Shown here: positions 33,983-43,336 of the stretch, one piece after another
Layout: every line of letters starts with the position of its first letter
Position numbering within the stretch: position 1 is the first letter of the stretch
Assembly: GCF_014649915.1 (NCBI RefSeq)
Contig: NZ_BMTY01000030.1
Coordinates: 1-64,000 of the forward strand
DNA length: 64,000 nucleotides
Direction of reading: 5' to 3'
Origin: Streptomyces toxytricini
Lineage (GTDB): Bacteria > Actinomycetota > Actinomycetes > Streptomycetales > Streptomycetaceae
The notes under the pieces: generated by a model
The model's input: only the letters and a program-made list of their open reading frames with translations
Told to the model about the DNA's origin: nothing
The model's database searches: none
Made by a program: the position numbers and the translations under genes

Positions 33983-34938
33983 CCGCGCCCCTTCCCCGGG
34001 CGGCGCGACACCGCGTACCGCAGTGCGACGCACGCCCCCAGTGCCAGCCAGGTCACGCGCTGCGAGAGCCGCACCGCGCGTTCGATGTCGGCGACCTCGA
34101 CGGGCCGCCCGTACGCCCCGTTCAGCACGGCCCGGTGCTCGACCCGCCCCCCGTACGCGAGGGTGCCGCCGAGCCGTACGCCGAGGGCGCCCGCGAAGGA
34201 CGCCTCCACCGGCCCGGCGTTGGGGCTGGGGTGGGCGCCGGCGTCGGCCCGCCAGGCGCGCAGGGCCCCGCGGCGGTCCGGCCCGGCGGCCGCGGCGGCC
34301 AGGGCCGTCAGCCGGGCCCCGGGCCAGCCGGCGAGGTCGTCGAGGCGGGCGGACGCCCAGCCGTAGCGGAGGTGGCGGGGCGACTTGTGGCCGACCATCG
34401 CGTCGAGGGTGTTCACGGCGCGGAAGGCGGCCAGCCCCGGGACGCCGGCGACGGCCCCCCACACCAGGGCGCCGACGACCGCGTCGGAGGTGTTCTCGGC
34501 GACGGATTCGACGACGGCGCGGGCGATCTGCTGCCCGTCGAGGGAGTGCGGGTCGCGCCCGCAGAGGTGCGGCAGCCGCTCCCGGGCGACGTCCACGTCG
34601 CCGGCGGCGAGGGCGCCGCCGATGGCGCGGGCCTCCCGGCCCAGCGTGGTGCCGCCGACGACGGCCCAGGTGGCGGCCGCCGTCAGGGCGATACGGGCGG
34701 CAGCGGGGCGGGAGCGTACGGCGCGCGCGGCGAGCGCGCCGAGCGCGGCCGCGCCCCCGGCGCACACCGCGGCATGCGCCACGCCGTTGGACCGCCGGTC
34801 GCGCCACAGGGCGCGTTCCACGGCGGCGGCGGCTCGTCCGAAGGCGGCGACGGGGTGCCCGCGGCGCGGATCACCGAGGATCCGGTCGGCGATCAGGCCC
34901 GCCGTCGCGCCGTACGCGAAGACGCGATCGGCACGCAT
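33979..34938 (-). CDS. cobD: Adenosylcobinamide-phosphate synthase, CobD/CbiB
   Basis: 319 residues from the ATG at 34938; a GTG at 34956 has no RBS. Membrane protein with about five segments. Family motifs: RILGDPRRGHPVAAFGRAAA, RERLPHLCGRDPHSLDGQQI, VVESVAENTSDAVVGALVWG, VNTLDAMVGHKSPRHLRYGW, WRADAGAHPSPNAGPVEASF, GALGVRLGG. It attaches the aminopropanol arm to adenosylcobyric acid. First gene after the cobalamin riboswitch; overlaps cobQ (ATGA). Confidence 0.95.
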   Translation of the reverse strand: MRADRVFAYGATAGLIADRILGDPRRGHPVAAFGRAAAAVERALWRDRRSNGVAHAAVCAGGAAALGALAARAVRSRPAAARIALTAAATWAVVGGTTLGREARAIGGALAAGDVDVARERLPHLCGRDPHSLDGQQIARAVVESVAENTSDAVVGALVWGAVAGVPGLAAFRAVNTLDAMVGHKSPRHLRYGWASARLDDLAGWPGARLTALAAAAAGPDRRGALRAWRADAGAHPSPNAGPVEASFAGALGVRLGGTLAYGGRVEHRAVLNGAYGRPVEVADIERAVRLSQRVTWLALGACVALRYAVSRRPGKGRG

Positions 34939-34969
34939 GTGCAGGTATGTCCTCACTCAGGGTCCGCGC

Positions 34970-35150
34970 CCTGGTTCGACGTGTCCGGCGGCGAGAGTTC
35001 CTGGCTCCCGGGGCGCCGGCCCGGTGCGGGCCGGCCGTGCTCCCCGGTGACAGTGGCGGGACCGCGCCGGATTCGCACCGGACTTCCTCTGCTGCCGCCG
35101 TGATGGCTCCGGCAGTCCACCACGCCCCGCGATGGCCCGTCAACTTGCCG
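34970..35150 (-). promoter_or_regulatory. Cobalamin riboswitch upstream of cobD
   Basis: On the minus strand the conserved B12-box runs over 35086-35050: GAAGTCCGGTGCGAATCCGG then CGCGGTCCCGCCACTGT. Downstream comes GGGAGCCAGGAACTC (the conserved AGCCAGG loop), then the terminal stem (GCCGCCGGAC). Upstream GGACTGCCGGAGCC and GGCGGCAGC form the P2-P3 side. These are hallmark elements of the cobalamin aptamer. It should turn off cobD-cobQ-chlD-cobO-cobB when adenosylcobalamin is plentiful, probably by masking the cobD RBS. Boundaries are approximate. Confidence 0.93.
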
Positions 35151-35183
35151 TTGACCAGCCCGAACGGGGACGTACATACGGGA

Positions 35184-35212
35184 ACTCCCCCCGGGCCGGG
35201 CCCGGGGGGAGT
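35184..35212 (-). terminator. Terminator after the pit operon
   Basis: ACTCCCCCCGGGC (from 35184) pairs with its complement ending at 35212. Very stable hairpin between the small membrane gene and the riboswitch region, ending the leftward pit transcript. Confidence 0.8.
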
Positions 35213-35254
35213 CGTCGGCGCGTGCGCGTACGGGCGCTGGGCCCGCACACGGGA

Positions 35255-35476
35255 TCAGGCGATGATCAGGTAGATCCCGTACGCCACGGCGGCGGCGCAG
35301 AGCGCGAAGCAGGCGTAGGCGCCGGTGCGGGCCAGGGCGGCACCGCCGCCCGCGTCGGTGGCGGCCTCGTGCTTGGACAGGCCCACCATGCCCAGGGTGA
35401 ACAGGGCGACGAGGGCGACGGTGGCGAAGAGGCTGACTCCGAAGACGGAGCCCAGGGCTGCCCAGTCGATCTTCAT
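35255..35476 (-). CDS. Small two-span membrane protein next to the phosphate transporter
   Basis: 73 residues with two transmembrane segments (VFGVSLFATVALVALFTLGM and YACFALCAAAVAYGIYLIIA) joined by a short polar loop (SKHEAATDAGGG). The start ATG at 35476 has AAGG upstream. It follows the Pit gene by 23 bp in the same direction, so they form an operon; I recall the same pairing (SCO1845-SCO1846) in S. coelicolor. Likely an accessory to the transporter, but no function known. Confidence 0.8.
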   Translation of the reverse strand: MKIDWAALGSVFGVSLFATVALVALFTLGMVGLSKHEAATDAGGGAALARTGAYACFALCAAAVAYGIYLIIA

Positions 35477-35499
35477 GCTGGCTGAACCTTCTCTGCTCG

Positions 35500-36759
<1,260 letters not shown>

Positions 36760-36806
36760 TTACCCAGGCTTCTGTTTGGCGTCAGTGGCACGGCGACCGT
36801 AGGCAA

Positions 36807-36828
36807 CGTGGGTGAACGGAAGATGAAC
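36807..36828 (-). promoter_or_regulatory. PHO box (PhoP site) upstream of pitH
   Basis: On the minus strand two adjacent 11-nt direct repeat units, GTTCATCTTCC (36828-36818) and GTTCACCCACG (36817-36807), match the Streptomyces PhoP repeat consensus GTTCA-N6. It lies about 50-70 bp upstream of the pitH start. Confidence 0.8.
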
Positions 36829-37124
36829 TGACCCCGTCGATGCGATGGACGCCCCGGCTTCCGGAGCGGCCCGTTCCTCACCTTTTAGAGGGATGTATCC
36901 CGATTAATGCACGTCAAAGCGGGGTTAACGAGCCCCTCCGGGCGCCCCGCGCAGCCGCTCGACCGGTTCCGAAACCCGACCGGAAGTGATTCACATCACC
37001 CGGTGAAACCCCTCGTGGGCGACACCCCGAACGGTCACCGAGCCCTGCCCGATCACGTTCCGCTTCCGGCCCCTCACGGAATCCTCCGGTGGCCCGCCCG
37101 CGCACACGGTCCGACACTGGAGCG
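36829..37124. other. Intergenic region between pitH and the hydrolase gene
   Basis: About 300 bp including promoters in both directions. An AT-rich part (36880-36930) holds GGATGTATCCCGATTAATGC and GGGGTTAACGAG, likely promoter DNA. No gene-like frame or clear operator besides the PHO box. Confidence 0.4.
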
Positions 37125-38255
37125 GTGCGTACCGCCACGGTGACGGCAGCGGCCGTCGCGACCACCCTCCTCGGTGCCGGCGCGGCCGCGGTAGCGGCGG
37201 GCCGGCTCGCCGCGGACGCCGCCCTGCGGCCCGTCCCCGGCCGCCCCCTTCCGGGCGGCCCCCGGCTGACCGTCCACTCCGCCGACCCCGGCTCGGTGGC
37301 CCTCACCCGCTCGCTCGCCTCCCTGCGCCCCGGCACCTACGGCCTCGCCGCCCCCGGCGTCCACGCCGTCGTCGGCGAGGTCCTCGACCGGGCCGACCGC
37401 GACCCCGACACCGTCGTGCGCCGGCTCCTCGCCGTCACCCACGGCAGCCTCGACCCCGGCACCCGCGTCGTCCTCACCCCCCAGGTCCACCTCGGCGACC
37501 CCGGCAGTGCGCTCGGCCTCGAACACGCCGACGTCGACGTCCCCGGCGAGCTCGGCGGCATGCCCGCCTGGTTCGTGCCCGGCGCCCGCGCCACCTGGGT
37601 GATCGCCGTCCACGGCCTCGGCACCGGACGCGAGCACCCCATGGTCGTCATGCCCTGCCTGCAGCGGCTGGGCCTGCCCGTCCTCGCCCTCGCCTACCGC
37701 GGCGACCTCGGCGCCCCCGCCTCCCCCGACGGCCTCGGCCACCTCGGCGAATCCGAATGGCGCGACGTCGACGCCGCCATCCGCTACGCCCTGCGCTACG
37801 GCGCCCGCCGCGTCATCCTGCACGGCTGGTCGACCGGCGCCGCCATGGCCCTCCACACCGCCGAGCGCTCCGCCCTCGCCGACCGCATCAGCGGACTCGT
37901 CCTCGACTCCCCCGTCCTCGACTGGCACGCCACCCTCCGCGCCCTGGCCGCCGCCCGCCACACCCCGGCCGCCCTGCTCCCGCTCGCCGTGCGCGCCGCC
38001 GAAGGGCGGGCCGGACTCCGCGCCGGACGCCGGGCCCCCGGAGAGGACCCCCGCGCCCTGCGCGTCCCCGTCCTCCTCTTCCACGGCCCCGACGACACGA
38101 TCGCCCCCTGGGAGCCCTCACGCCGCCTCGCCGCGGCCCGCCCCGACCTCGTCACCCTCCGGACCGTTCCCGACGCCCCCCACGGCGCCATGTGGAACGC
38201 CGACCCCGAGCGGTACGAGGAGGCCCTGCGGCGCTTCCTCACCCCGCTGATGTGA
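37125..38255 (+). CDS. Alpha/beta hydrolase, secreted or membrane-anchored
   Basis: 376 residues from the GTG at 37125 (VRTATVTAAAVATTLLGAGA), which gives a hydrophobic N-terminal signal or anchor; a GTG at 37089 is an alternative. Hydrolase core: TWVIAVHGLGTGREHP (oxyanion region), nucleophile Ser in VILHGWSTGAAMALHTAE (G-W-S-T-G), Asp in LFHGPDDTIAPWEPS, His in VPDAPHGAMWNA. A cap or N-domain of about 130 residues precedes the core. Substrate unknown; resembles peptidase S9/dienelactone-hydrolase-like exported enzymes. Confidence 0.88.
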   Translation: MRTATVTAAAVATTLLGAGAAAVAAGRLAADAALRPVPGRPLPGGPRLTVHSADPGSVALTRSLASLRPGTYGLAAPGVHAVVGEVLDRADRDPDTVVRRLLAVTHGSLDPGTRVVLTPQVHLGDPGSALGLEHADVDVPGELGGMPAWFVPGARATWVIAVHGLGTGREHPMVVMPCLQRLGLPVLALAYRGDLGAPASPDGLGHLGESEWRDVDAAIRYALRYGARRVILHGWSTGAAMALHTAERSALADRISGLVLDSPVLDWHATLRALAAARHTPAALLPLAVRAAEGRAGLRAGRRAPGEDPRALRVPVLLFHGPDDTIAPWEPSRRLAAARPDLVTLRTVPDAPHGAMWNADPERYEEALRRFLTPLM

Positions 38256-38403
38256 ACGGCTCACCACCGTGACGTGAAAGGCCACCGGATCCGGGCCGCA
38301 CGGGCACCGCAACGAGCTGTATGTCCGCTCTGCACCGGTATCGCCTACCGATAACAACCGGTTCCGTTTGGGCTTTCGGCCGGTGACGGGCGAGACTTCC
38401 TCC

Positions 38404-39825
38404 GTGACGTCCCGAAAGCCTGATGAGCAGTTGGTTCGCGACTCCAGACTCCGACTCGTCTCCCCGCGCTCGGTCGCGACCGCCCGCAAGGCGGTGACCG
38501 ACCGGCGCACCCGGCCGGCCTCCCGGCCCCCGGCGGGCACCCCCGGCACGGCCGAACTCGCCCACCGGGCGCGGGCGTCCCTCGCCGACGCCGTACGGCT
38601 CGCCCGCTGGGCGGAGGCCAACCTCGGCGCGGGCGACGGAAACCGGCCCGCACCGGCCGGCGCGCTGCCCGCCGCGGACGTCGAACGGGCCGCCGTCGAC
38701 CTGCGGCTGACACACGGGCAGATCCAGGCCGGCTGGGACCGCGCCCGCCTCGCCGGACTCGTCGAAGTCCACGGCGGCCACGCCCGGCCCGGCTGGCGGC
38801 TGCGCGCCTGGGACCGCGACGACACCGCCGTGCTGCGCGGCTGGGTCGCCCTCTTCGACGCCTGGTCGCTCGTCCACCCCGCACCCGCCGACATCGCGCC
38901 CTCGGTCGTCGCCGAAGTGGTCGAGGCGATGCCGCAGCTGCTCTCCCTGCTCCAGCTGTCCGCCGGCCCCGTCACCGTCCCCGACCTGCTCGACCTGCTC
39001 GGCCAGCGCGTCACCGAACTCCGGGACGAGCGGTGCGAGGTCCCCTACGGACCCCAGCCCGCCCCCGCCACGGCCTCCGCCGAGGACGCCGCGGCCGGGC
39101 CCGGGCCCCTCGCCCGGCTGCTGCGCTGGGCCCTCGGCGGCCTCGCCGCCGTCGACGCCGTCGCCCTCGGCCCCGCCCAGGCCTCGCTCACCCCCCTCGG
39201 CAGCTGGGCCGTCTGGGTCAAGCTGGAGCAGATCTGCGTGGCCGCGCAGAGCCCCGCCGGCAACATCGAGCAGTCCGCCGCCGCCATGCTGCACGGCTGC
39301 GCCGGGCTCACCCCCGGCCCGGCCCGCGCCGAATACCGGGCCTGGCTCGCCGCCCGGCCCGTCGGCCACGCCGTCGCCGAACTCCTCGACGCCGCCCGCG
39401 GCGACGACGCCCTCCTGCGCGGCCTCGCCTTCGAAGCACTCCGCGTCGTCGGCGCCCCCGCCGAACCCGAGGTCCGGGCCGCAGCCCGGGAACCCGCCCT
39501 GCGGCCGTACGCGCTGCTTTGGCTCGCCGAACACGACGGCGTCGACCCCGACGAGGCCCAGGACGTGCTCACCCCCGAGGAGTCCACCTGGCTCTGGGTG
39601 GACACCGCCGCCGCCATCGCCGACCACGGGGAGGCGGAGCTTCTCGCCCGCCACCTGGACTCGGCGGTGCGCACCACCGTGCCGAGGCTGCTGGAGGAGG
39701 TCCGCGCCGTCGGGCACCCCCGCACGGTGCAGGTCCTCGTCGCCCTGGCCGCCGCCCACCCGGACCCGTCCCTGGCCAAGGCGGTTCGCCGGGCCGCGTT
39801 CCAGGTCCACACGGGCGGCGAATAA
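38404..39825 (+). CDS. Unknown protein, paralogue of 6179-7813
   Basis: 473 residues from GTG 38404 (earlier in-frame starts at 38368 and 38383 exist, none with a strong RBS). Shares with the 6179 protein LADAVRLARWAEANLGAG near the start, AELLDAARGDDALL followed by an ALRVVGAPAEPEVRAAA helix pair, and WLWVDTAAAIADHGEAELL near the end. Mostly helical with HEAT-like repeats at the C-terminus. It lacks the Gly/Thr/His linker of the other copy. No known domain recognised. Upstream of it the sequence ACCGATAACAACC may be promoter. Confidence 0.85.
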   Translation: MTSRKPDEQLVRDSRLRLVSPRSVATARKAVTDRRTRPASRPPAGTPGTAELAHRARASLADAVRLARWAEANLGAGDGNRPAPAGALPAADVERAAVDLRLTHGQIQAGWDRARLAGLVEVHGGHARPGWRLRAWDRDDTAVLRGWVALFDAWSLVHPAPADIAPSVVAEVVEAMPQLLSLLQLSAGPVTVPDLLDLLGQRVTELRDERCEVPYGPQPAPATASAEDAAAGPGPLARLLRWALGGLAAVDAVALGPAQASLTPLGSWAVWVKLEQICVAAQSPAGNIEQSAAAMLHGCAGLTPGPARAEYRAWLAARPVGHAVAELLDAARGDDALLRGLAFEALRVVGAPAEPEVRAAAREPALRPYALLWLAEHDGVDPDEAQDVLTPEESTWLWVDTAAAIADHGEAELLARHLDSAVRTTVPRLLEEVRAVGHPRTVQVLVALAAAHPDPSLAKAVRRAAFQVHTGGE

Positions 39826-39879
39826 CGGCCGCCGCCCCGCAGCCGCCGACGCGCCTGAACACACCCGGCGGCGCTGCCC

Positions 39880-40330
39880 CCGCACCCTCGCGCCTCAAAC
39901 GCCGGCGGGGCTGGAGGGGCGGGGCCGGTTGTGCCTGGCGGGTGTGTCCGGCTGTCCGGCGGTGGGTGGTTTCGGGGGCGCCGCCCCCGTGCCCCCGCGC
40001 CTCAAACGCCGGCGGGGCTGATGTGTGGGGCCGGTTGTGGGTGCGTGTGCGGGTGTCCGGCGGTGGGTGGTTTCGGGGGCGCTGCCCCCGTGCCCCCGCG
40101 CCTCAATCGCCGGCGGGGCTGGATTGGGCGGAGCGGTTGGTTGTGCGTGGCGGGTGTGTGCGGGTGTCCGGCGGTGGGTGGTTTCGGGGGCGCTGCCCCC
40201 GTGCCCCCGCGCCTCAAACGCCGGCGAGGCTGGATTGGGCGGGGTTGGATGTGCCCGGTGACCGTGTGCATGCCCGCGCGCATCAAGCGCTGGCGGCTTG
40301 GATGTGGCCGACGGGGCGATATCAAGCCCG
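39880..40330. repeat. Tandem array of a roughly 102-111 bp intergenic repeat
   Basis: The block CGCCTCAAACGCCGGCGGGG starts at 39891, 39997, 40099 (AATC variant) and 40210 (GCGAGG variant), with decayed copies at about 40278 and 40320. Between them recur GTCCGGCGGTGGGTGG, TTTCGGGGGCG and CTGCCCCCGTGCCCCCG, which form a CGGGGGCG(C/T)(C/T)GCCCCCG hairpin. I recall a similar CCTCAAACGCCGGCGGGGC element scattered downstream of genes in Streptomyces genomes. No coding frame in it is credible. Confidence 0.9.
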
Positions 40331-40644
40331 CGCGGCGTTTGAGCGCACGGGCGCGGAGCGCCCGTTTCGGGGGGCCGGGGGCTTGTCCCCGGTTTCGGGA
40401 AGGGGCGGGTAGGGGAATCGGCTCCGCGCAGCGGCCCGAAGCCCCCTGTGCCCGCCCGACGGCCAGTCGCGTCTCGTTGCTCCGGGCCGCCGGGCCGGGC
40501 CGCCGGGCCGGGCCTCCGAGCCTGGCGCCGCGCAGCGGGCGTTGCCGCCGTGGCGTCCCCAGTCGGCCGGGCGGCCGTAGCGTCCCGCGCCGCGGCGGCC
40601 GTGGTGTCCCGGCCAGGCGGTGGCGGCCGGTGGTGCGCCCCGGG
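40331..40644. other. Gene-free region downstream of the repeat array
   Basis: About 310 bp. It contains GGGCGCGGAGCGCCCG (40359-40374, hairpin), GGGGGCTTGTCCCC (40378-40391), a CCGGGCCGCCGGG repeat near 40485-40515 and CGGCCGTAG/CGGCCGTGG repeats near 40570-40610. These look like repeat remnants and a terminator for the leftward metallopeptidase gene. Confidence 0.5.
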
Positions 40645-41532
40645 TCAGCGGAACGTGTCGCAGCGGGCCATGTCGCCGGTGCGGTAGCCCTCGGCGAACC
40701 ACTGCTGCCGCTCCCGGGCGGACCCGTGGGTCCAGGACTCCGGGCTGACCCGGCCCTCGTAGCGCGTCTGGATGCGGTCGTCGCCGACCGCGGCCGCCGC
40801 GTCGAGCGCCTCGGCGATGTCCCGCTCGGTGAGTGCCCGCAGCAGGGGGCGGCCCGTGGCCGCGTCGGGGGTGCGGACCGCGTTGCGGGCCCACACCCCG
40901 GCGTAGCAGTCGGCCTGCAGCTCGGTCCGCACCGCGTTGCTGCCCGCGCCCTGCCGGCCGTCCCGGGCCCGTTCGAGGGTGCCCGTCAGGTTCTGTACGT
41001 GGTGCCCGTACTCGTGGGCGACGACGTACGCCTGCGCGAAGGGCCCGCCGGTGGCGCCGAGCTTCGTCCGCAGGTCGCCGAAGAAGTCCGTGTCCAGGTA
41101 GACCTGCCGGTCGGCCGGGCAGTAGAACGGCCCCACCGCGGCGGTGGCGGTCCCGCACGCCGTGTCCACCCGGCCGGTGAAGAGCACCGTCGAGGCGGGG
41201 GAGTAGCGTCCGGAGCGCCGGGCGAATTCCTGCCCCCAGAAGTCCTGCGCGCTGCGCACGACCGCGGCAATCCGGCAGTCCTCGCGGGTGTTGGCGTCCC
41301 GCCCGGTCAGGCAGGACCGCTGCACCTCGCCGACCGTCGCGGCGCCGGTGCCCGGCTCCGGTTCGCCGGTCAGCCCGAGCTGGTCGGGTCCGACGCCGAA
41401 CAGCAGGCCGAGCACCAGCGCCAGGATCCCGGCGATGCCGCCGCCGACGGTCGCCCGCCCGCCGGGGATGCGGCGCCCGCGGACGTCTTTGACCCCCGAG
41501 GTGTCGAGCCTGGCGTCGTCGTCGAACTGCAT
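40645..41532 (-). CDS. Neutral zinc metallopeptidase (KPN_02809/YpfJ family)
   Basis: 295 residues from ATG at 41532 (MQFDDDARLDTSGVKDVRGR, the family's typical start with RG-R). One membrane anchor (GIAGILALVLGLLFGVG), then an outside domain: QDFWGQEFARRSGRYSPAST, ACGTATAAVGPFYCPADRQV, AYVVAHEYGHHVQNLTG with the HExxH zinc motif, VRTELQADCYAGVWARNA with the third Glu ligand, and WTHGSARERQQWFAEGYRTG at the end. Predicted extracytoplasmic membrane-bound peptidase of unknown substrate. RBS GAGGGCGG. Confidence 0.92.
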   Translation of the reverse strand: MQFDDDARLDTSGVKDVRGRRIPGGRATVGGGIAGILALVLGLLFGVGPDQLGLTGEPEPGTGAATVGEVQRSCLTGRDANTREDCRIAAVVRSAQDFWGQEFARRSGRYSPASTVLFTGRVDTACGTATAAVGPFYCPADRQVYLDTDFFGDLRTKLGATGGPFAQAYVVAHEYGHHVQNLTGTLERARDGRQGAGSNAVRTELQADCYAGVWARNAVRTPDAATGRPLLRALTERDIAEALDAAAAVGDDRIQTRYEGRVSPESWTHGSARERQQWFAEGYRTGDMARCDTFR

Positions 41533-41642
41533 GCAGCACCGCCCTCGCATCCACCGGCCGCCGCCCCTGCGGCGAGTATCACCCCGTCCGTGCCGGTACG
41601 CGCTCCGGGCCGGCGGCCCGGAAAGTGGTTGCGCACCCCCGG

Positions 41643-41648
41643 TAGACT
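41643..41648 (+). promoter_or_regulatory. Candidate -10 element for a leaderless upstream ORF
   Basis: TAGACT matches the Streptomyces -10 consensus (TAGRRT/TANNNT) and ends 7 bp before the ATG at 41656, so transcription should start at or next to that ATG. No good TTGAC-like -35 is seen at 17-18 bp. Confidence 0.6.
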
Positions 41649-41655
41649 GACCCCC

Positions 41656-41679
41656 ATGGCAAATCTCCTCGCGGATTAG
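41656..41679 (+). CDS. 7-codon leader peptide ORF (MANLLAD) upstream of the ABC-F gene
   Basis: ATG GCA AAT CTC CTC GCG GAT TAG encodes Met-Ala-Asn-Leu-Leu-Ala-Asp. It starts just after a -10-like TAGACT, so it would be the first codon of a leaderless mRNA, 58 bp before the GTG start of the ABC-F protein. Leader peptides that stall ribosomes control many ABC-F and other ribosome-protection genes; by analogy this could be an attenuator. No strong anti-terminator pair is obvious between them. Confidence 0.5.
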   Translation: MANLLAD

Positions 41680-41737
41680 CGGCGTCGAAGCTCGCCCCCG
41701 CCCCCTTCCGCCGTTCCCACCGCCCTGGAGTATTTCC

Positions 41738-43336
41738 GTGATCACCGCCACCGGCATCGAGCTGCGCGCCGGCGCCCGCATCCTCATCGAGTCCGCTTCC
41801 TTCCGCGTCGCCAAGGGCGACCGCATCGGCCTGGTCGGCCGCAACGGAGCCGGCAAGACCACCCTGACCAAGTGCCTCGCGGGGGAGGGGCAGCCCGCCG
41901 CGGGCAGCATCACCCGCTCGGGCGAGGTCGGCTACCTGCCGCAGGACCCGCGCACCGGCGACCTCGACGTCCTGGCCCGCGACCGGATCCTCTCGGCCCG
42001 CGGCCTCGACGTGCTGATCAAGAAGATGCGCGCCAACGAGGACCGCATCGCCAACGGCTCGGGCGCCACCCGCGAGAAGGCCCTGCGCCAGTACGAGCGC
42101 CAGGAGACCGAGTTCCTCACCAAGGGCGGTTACGCCGCCGAGTCGGAGGCCGCGACCATCTCGGCCGCCCTCGGCCTTCCCGACCGCGTCCTCGGCCAGC
42201 CCCTGCACACCCTCTCCGGCGGGCAGCGCCGCCGCGTCGAGCTGGCCCGGATCCTGTTCTCGGACGCCGACACCCTGCTCCTCGACGAGCCGACCAACCA
42301 CCTCGACGCCGACTCGATCATCTGGCTGCGGGACTACCTGAAGACGTACCGCGGCGGCTTCATCGTGATCTCCCACGACGTCGACCTCGTCGAGACGGTC
42401 GTCAACAAGGTGTTCTACCTGGACGCGAACCGCTCGGTGATCGACGTCTACAACATGGGCTGGAAGCTCTACCAGCAGCAGCGCGAGGCCGACGAGAAGC
42501 GCCGCAAGCGCGAGCGCCAGAACGCCGAGAAGAAGGCCGCGGCCCTGAACGCGCAGGCCGACAAGATGCGCGCCAAGGCCACCAAGACGGTCGCCGCGCA
42601 GAACATGGCCAAGCGCGCCGACCGCCTGCTGTCCGGCCTGGAGGCCGTGCGCGCCCAGGACAAGGTCGCCAAGCTGCGCTTCCCGGATCCGGCGCCCTGC
42701 GGGAAGACGCCGCTGACCGCGGAGGGCCTGTCGAAGTCGTACGGCTCGCTGGAGATCTTCACGGACGTCGACCTGGCGATCGACAAGGGCTCCCGGGTGG
42801 TCATCCTCGGCCTGAACGGCGCCGGCAAGACCACTCTGCTGCGCCTGCTCGCGGGTGCGGAGAAGCCGGACACCGGCGCCGTCACGCCCGGCCACGGCCT
42901 CAAGCTCGGCTACTACGCGCAGGAGCACGAGACCCTCGACCCGGACCGCACGGTGCTGGAGAACATGCGCTCCGCGGCGCCCGACCTGGACCTGGTCGAC
43001 GTCCGCAAGACGCTCGGCTCGTTCCTGTTCTCCGGCGACGACGTGGACAAGCCGGCCGGGGTGCTCTCCGGCGGCGAGAAGACCCGCCTCGCGCTCGCGA
43101 CGCTGGTCGTCTCCTCGGCGAACGTGCTCCTCCTCGACGAGCCCACCAACAACCTCGACCCGGCCAGCCGCGAGGAGATCCTCGGCGCGCTGCGCACCTA
43201 CAAGGGCGCCGTCATCCTCGTCACGCACGACGAGGGGGCGGTCGACGCGCTGGAGCCGGAGCGGATCATCCTGCTCCCGGACGGCGTGGAGGACCTGTGG
43301 GGCCCGGACTACCGGGACCTCGTGGCCCTCGCCTGA
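41738..43336 (+). CDS. ABC-F family ATP-binding protein
   Basis: 532 residues, no membrane segment, two ABC domains. Walker A: GRNGAGKTTLTKC and GLNGAGKTTLLRL. Signatures: LSGGQRRRVELARIL and LSGGEKTRLALATL. Walker B with DEPTNHLD and DEPTNNLD. The interdomain P-site linker is long and charged (QQREADEKRRKRERQNAEKK, AAALNAQADKMRAKATKT), as in ABC-F translation factors that act on the ribosome. It could be an antibiotic-resistance ARE or an EttA-like factor. GTG start, CTGGAG RBS. A short upstream ORF may regulate it. Confidence 0.94.
   Translation: MITATGIELRAGARILIESASFRVAKGDRIGLVGRNGAGKTTLTKCLAGEGQPAAGSITRSGEVGYLPQDPRTGDLDVLARDRILSARGLDVLIKKMRANEDRIANGSGATREKALRQYERQETEFLTKGGYAAESEAATISAALGLPDRVLGQPLHTLSGGQRRRVELARILFSDADTLLLDEPTNHLDADSIIWLRDYLKTYRGGFIVISHDVDLVETVVNKVFYLDANRSVIDVYNMGWKLYQQQREADEKRRKRERQNAEKKAAALNAQADKMRAKATKTVAAQNMAKRADRLLSGLEAVRAQDKVAKLRFPDPAPCGKTPLTAEGLSKSYGSLEIFTDVDLAIDKGSRVVILGLNGAGKTTLLRLLAGAEKPDTGAVTPGHGLKLGYYAQEHETLDPDRTVLENMRSAAPDLDLVDVRKTLGSFLFSGDDVDKPAGVLSGGEKTRLALATLVVSSANVLLLDEPTNNLDPASREEILGALRTYKGAVILVTHDEGAVDALEPERIILLPDGVEDLWGPDYRDLVALA

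Noticed and set aside
41535..41655. Typical -35 element for the MANLLAD promoter
   Set aside because: TTGCGC at 41629-41634 is only 8 bp from the -10-like TAGACT, too close to act as its -35.
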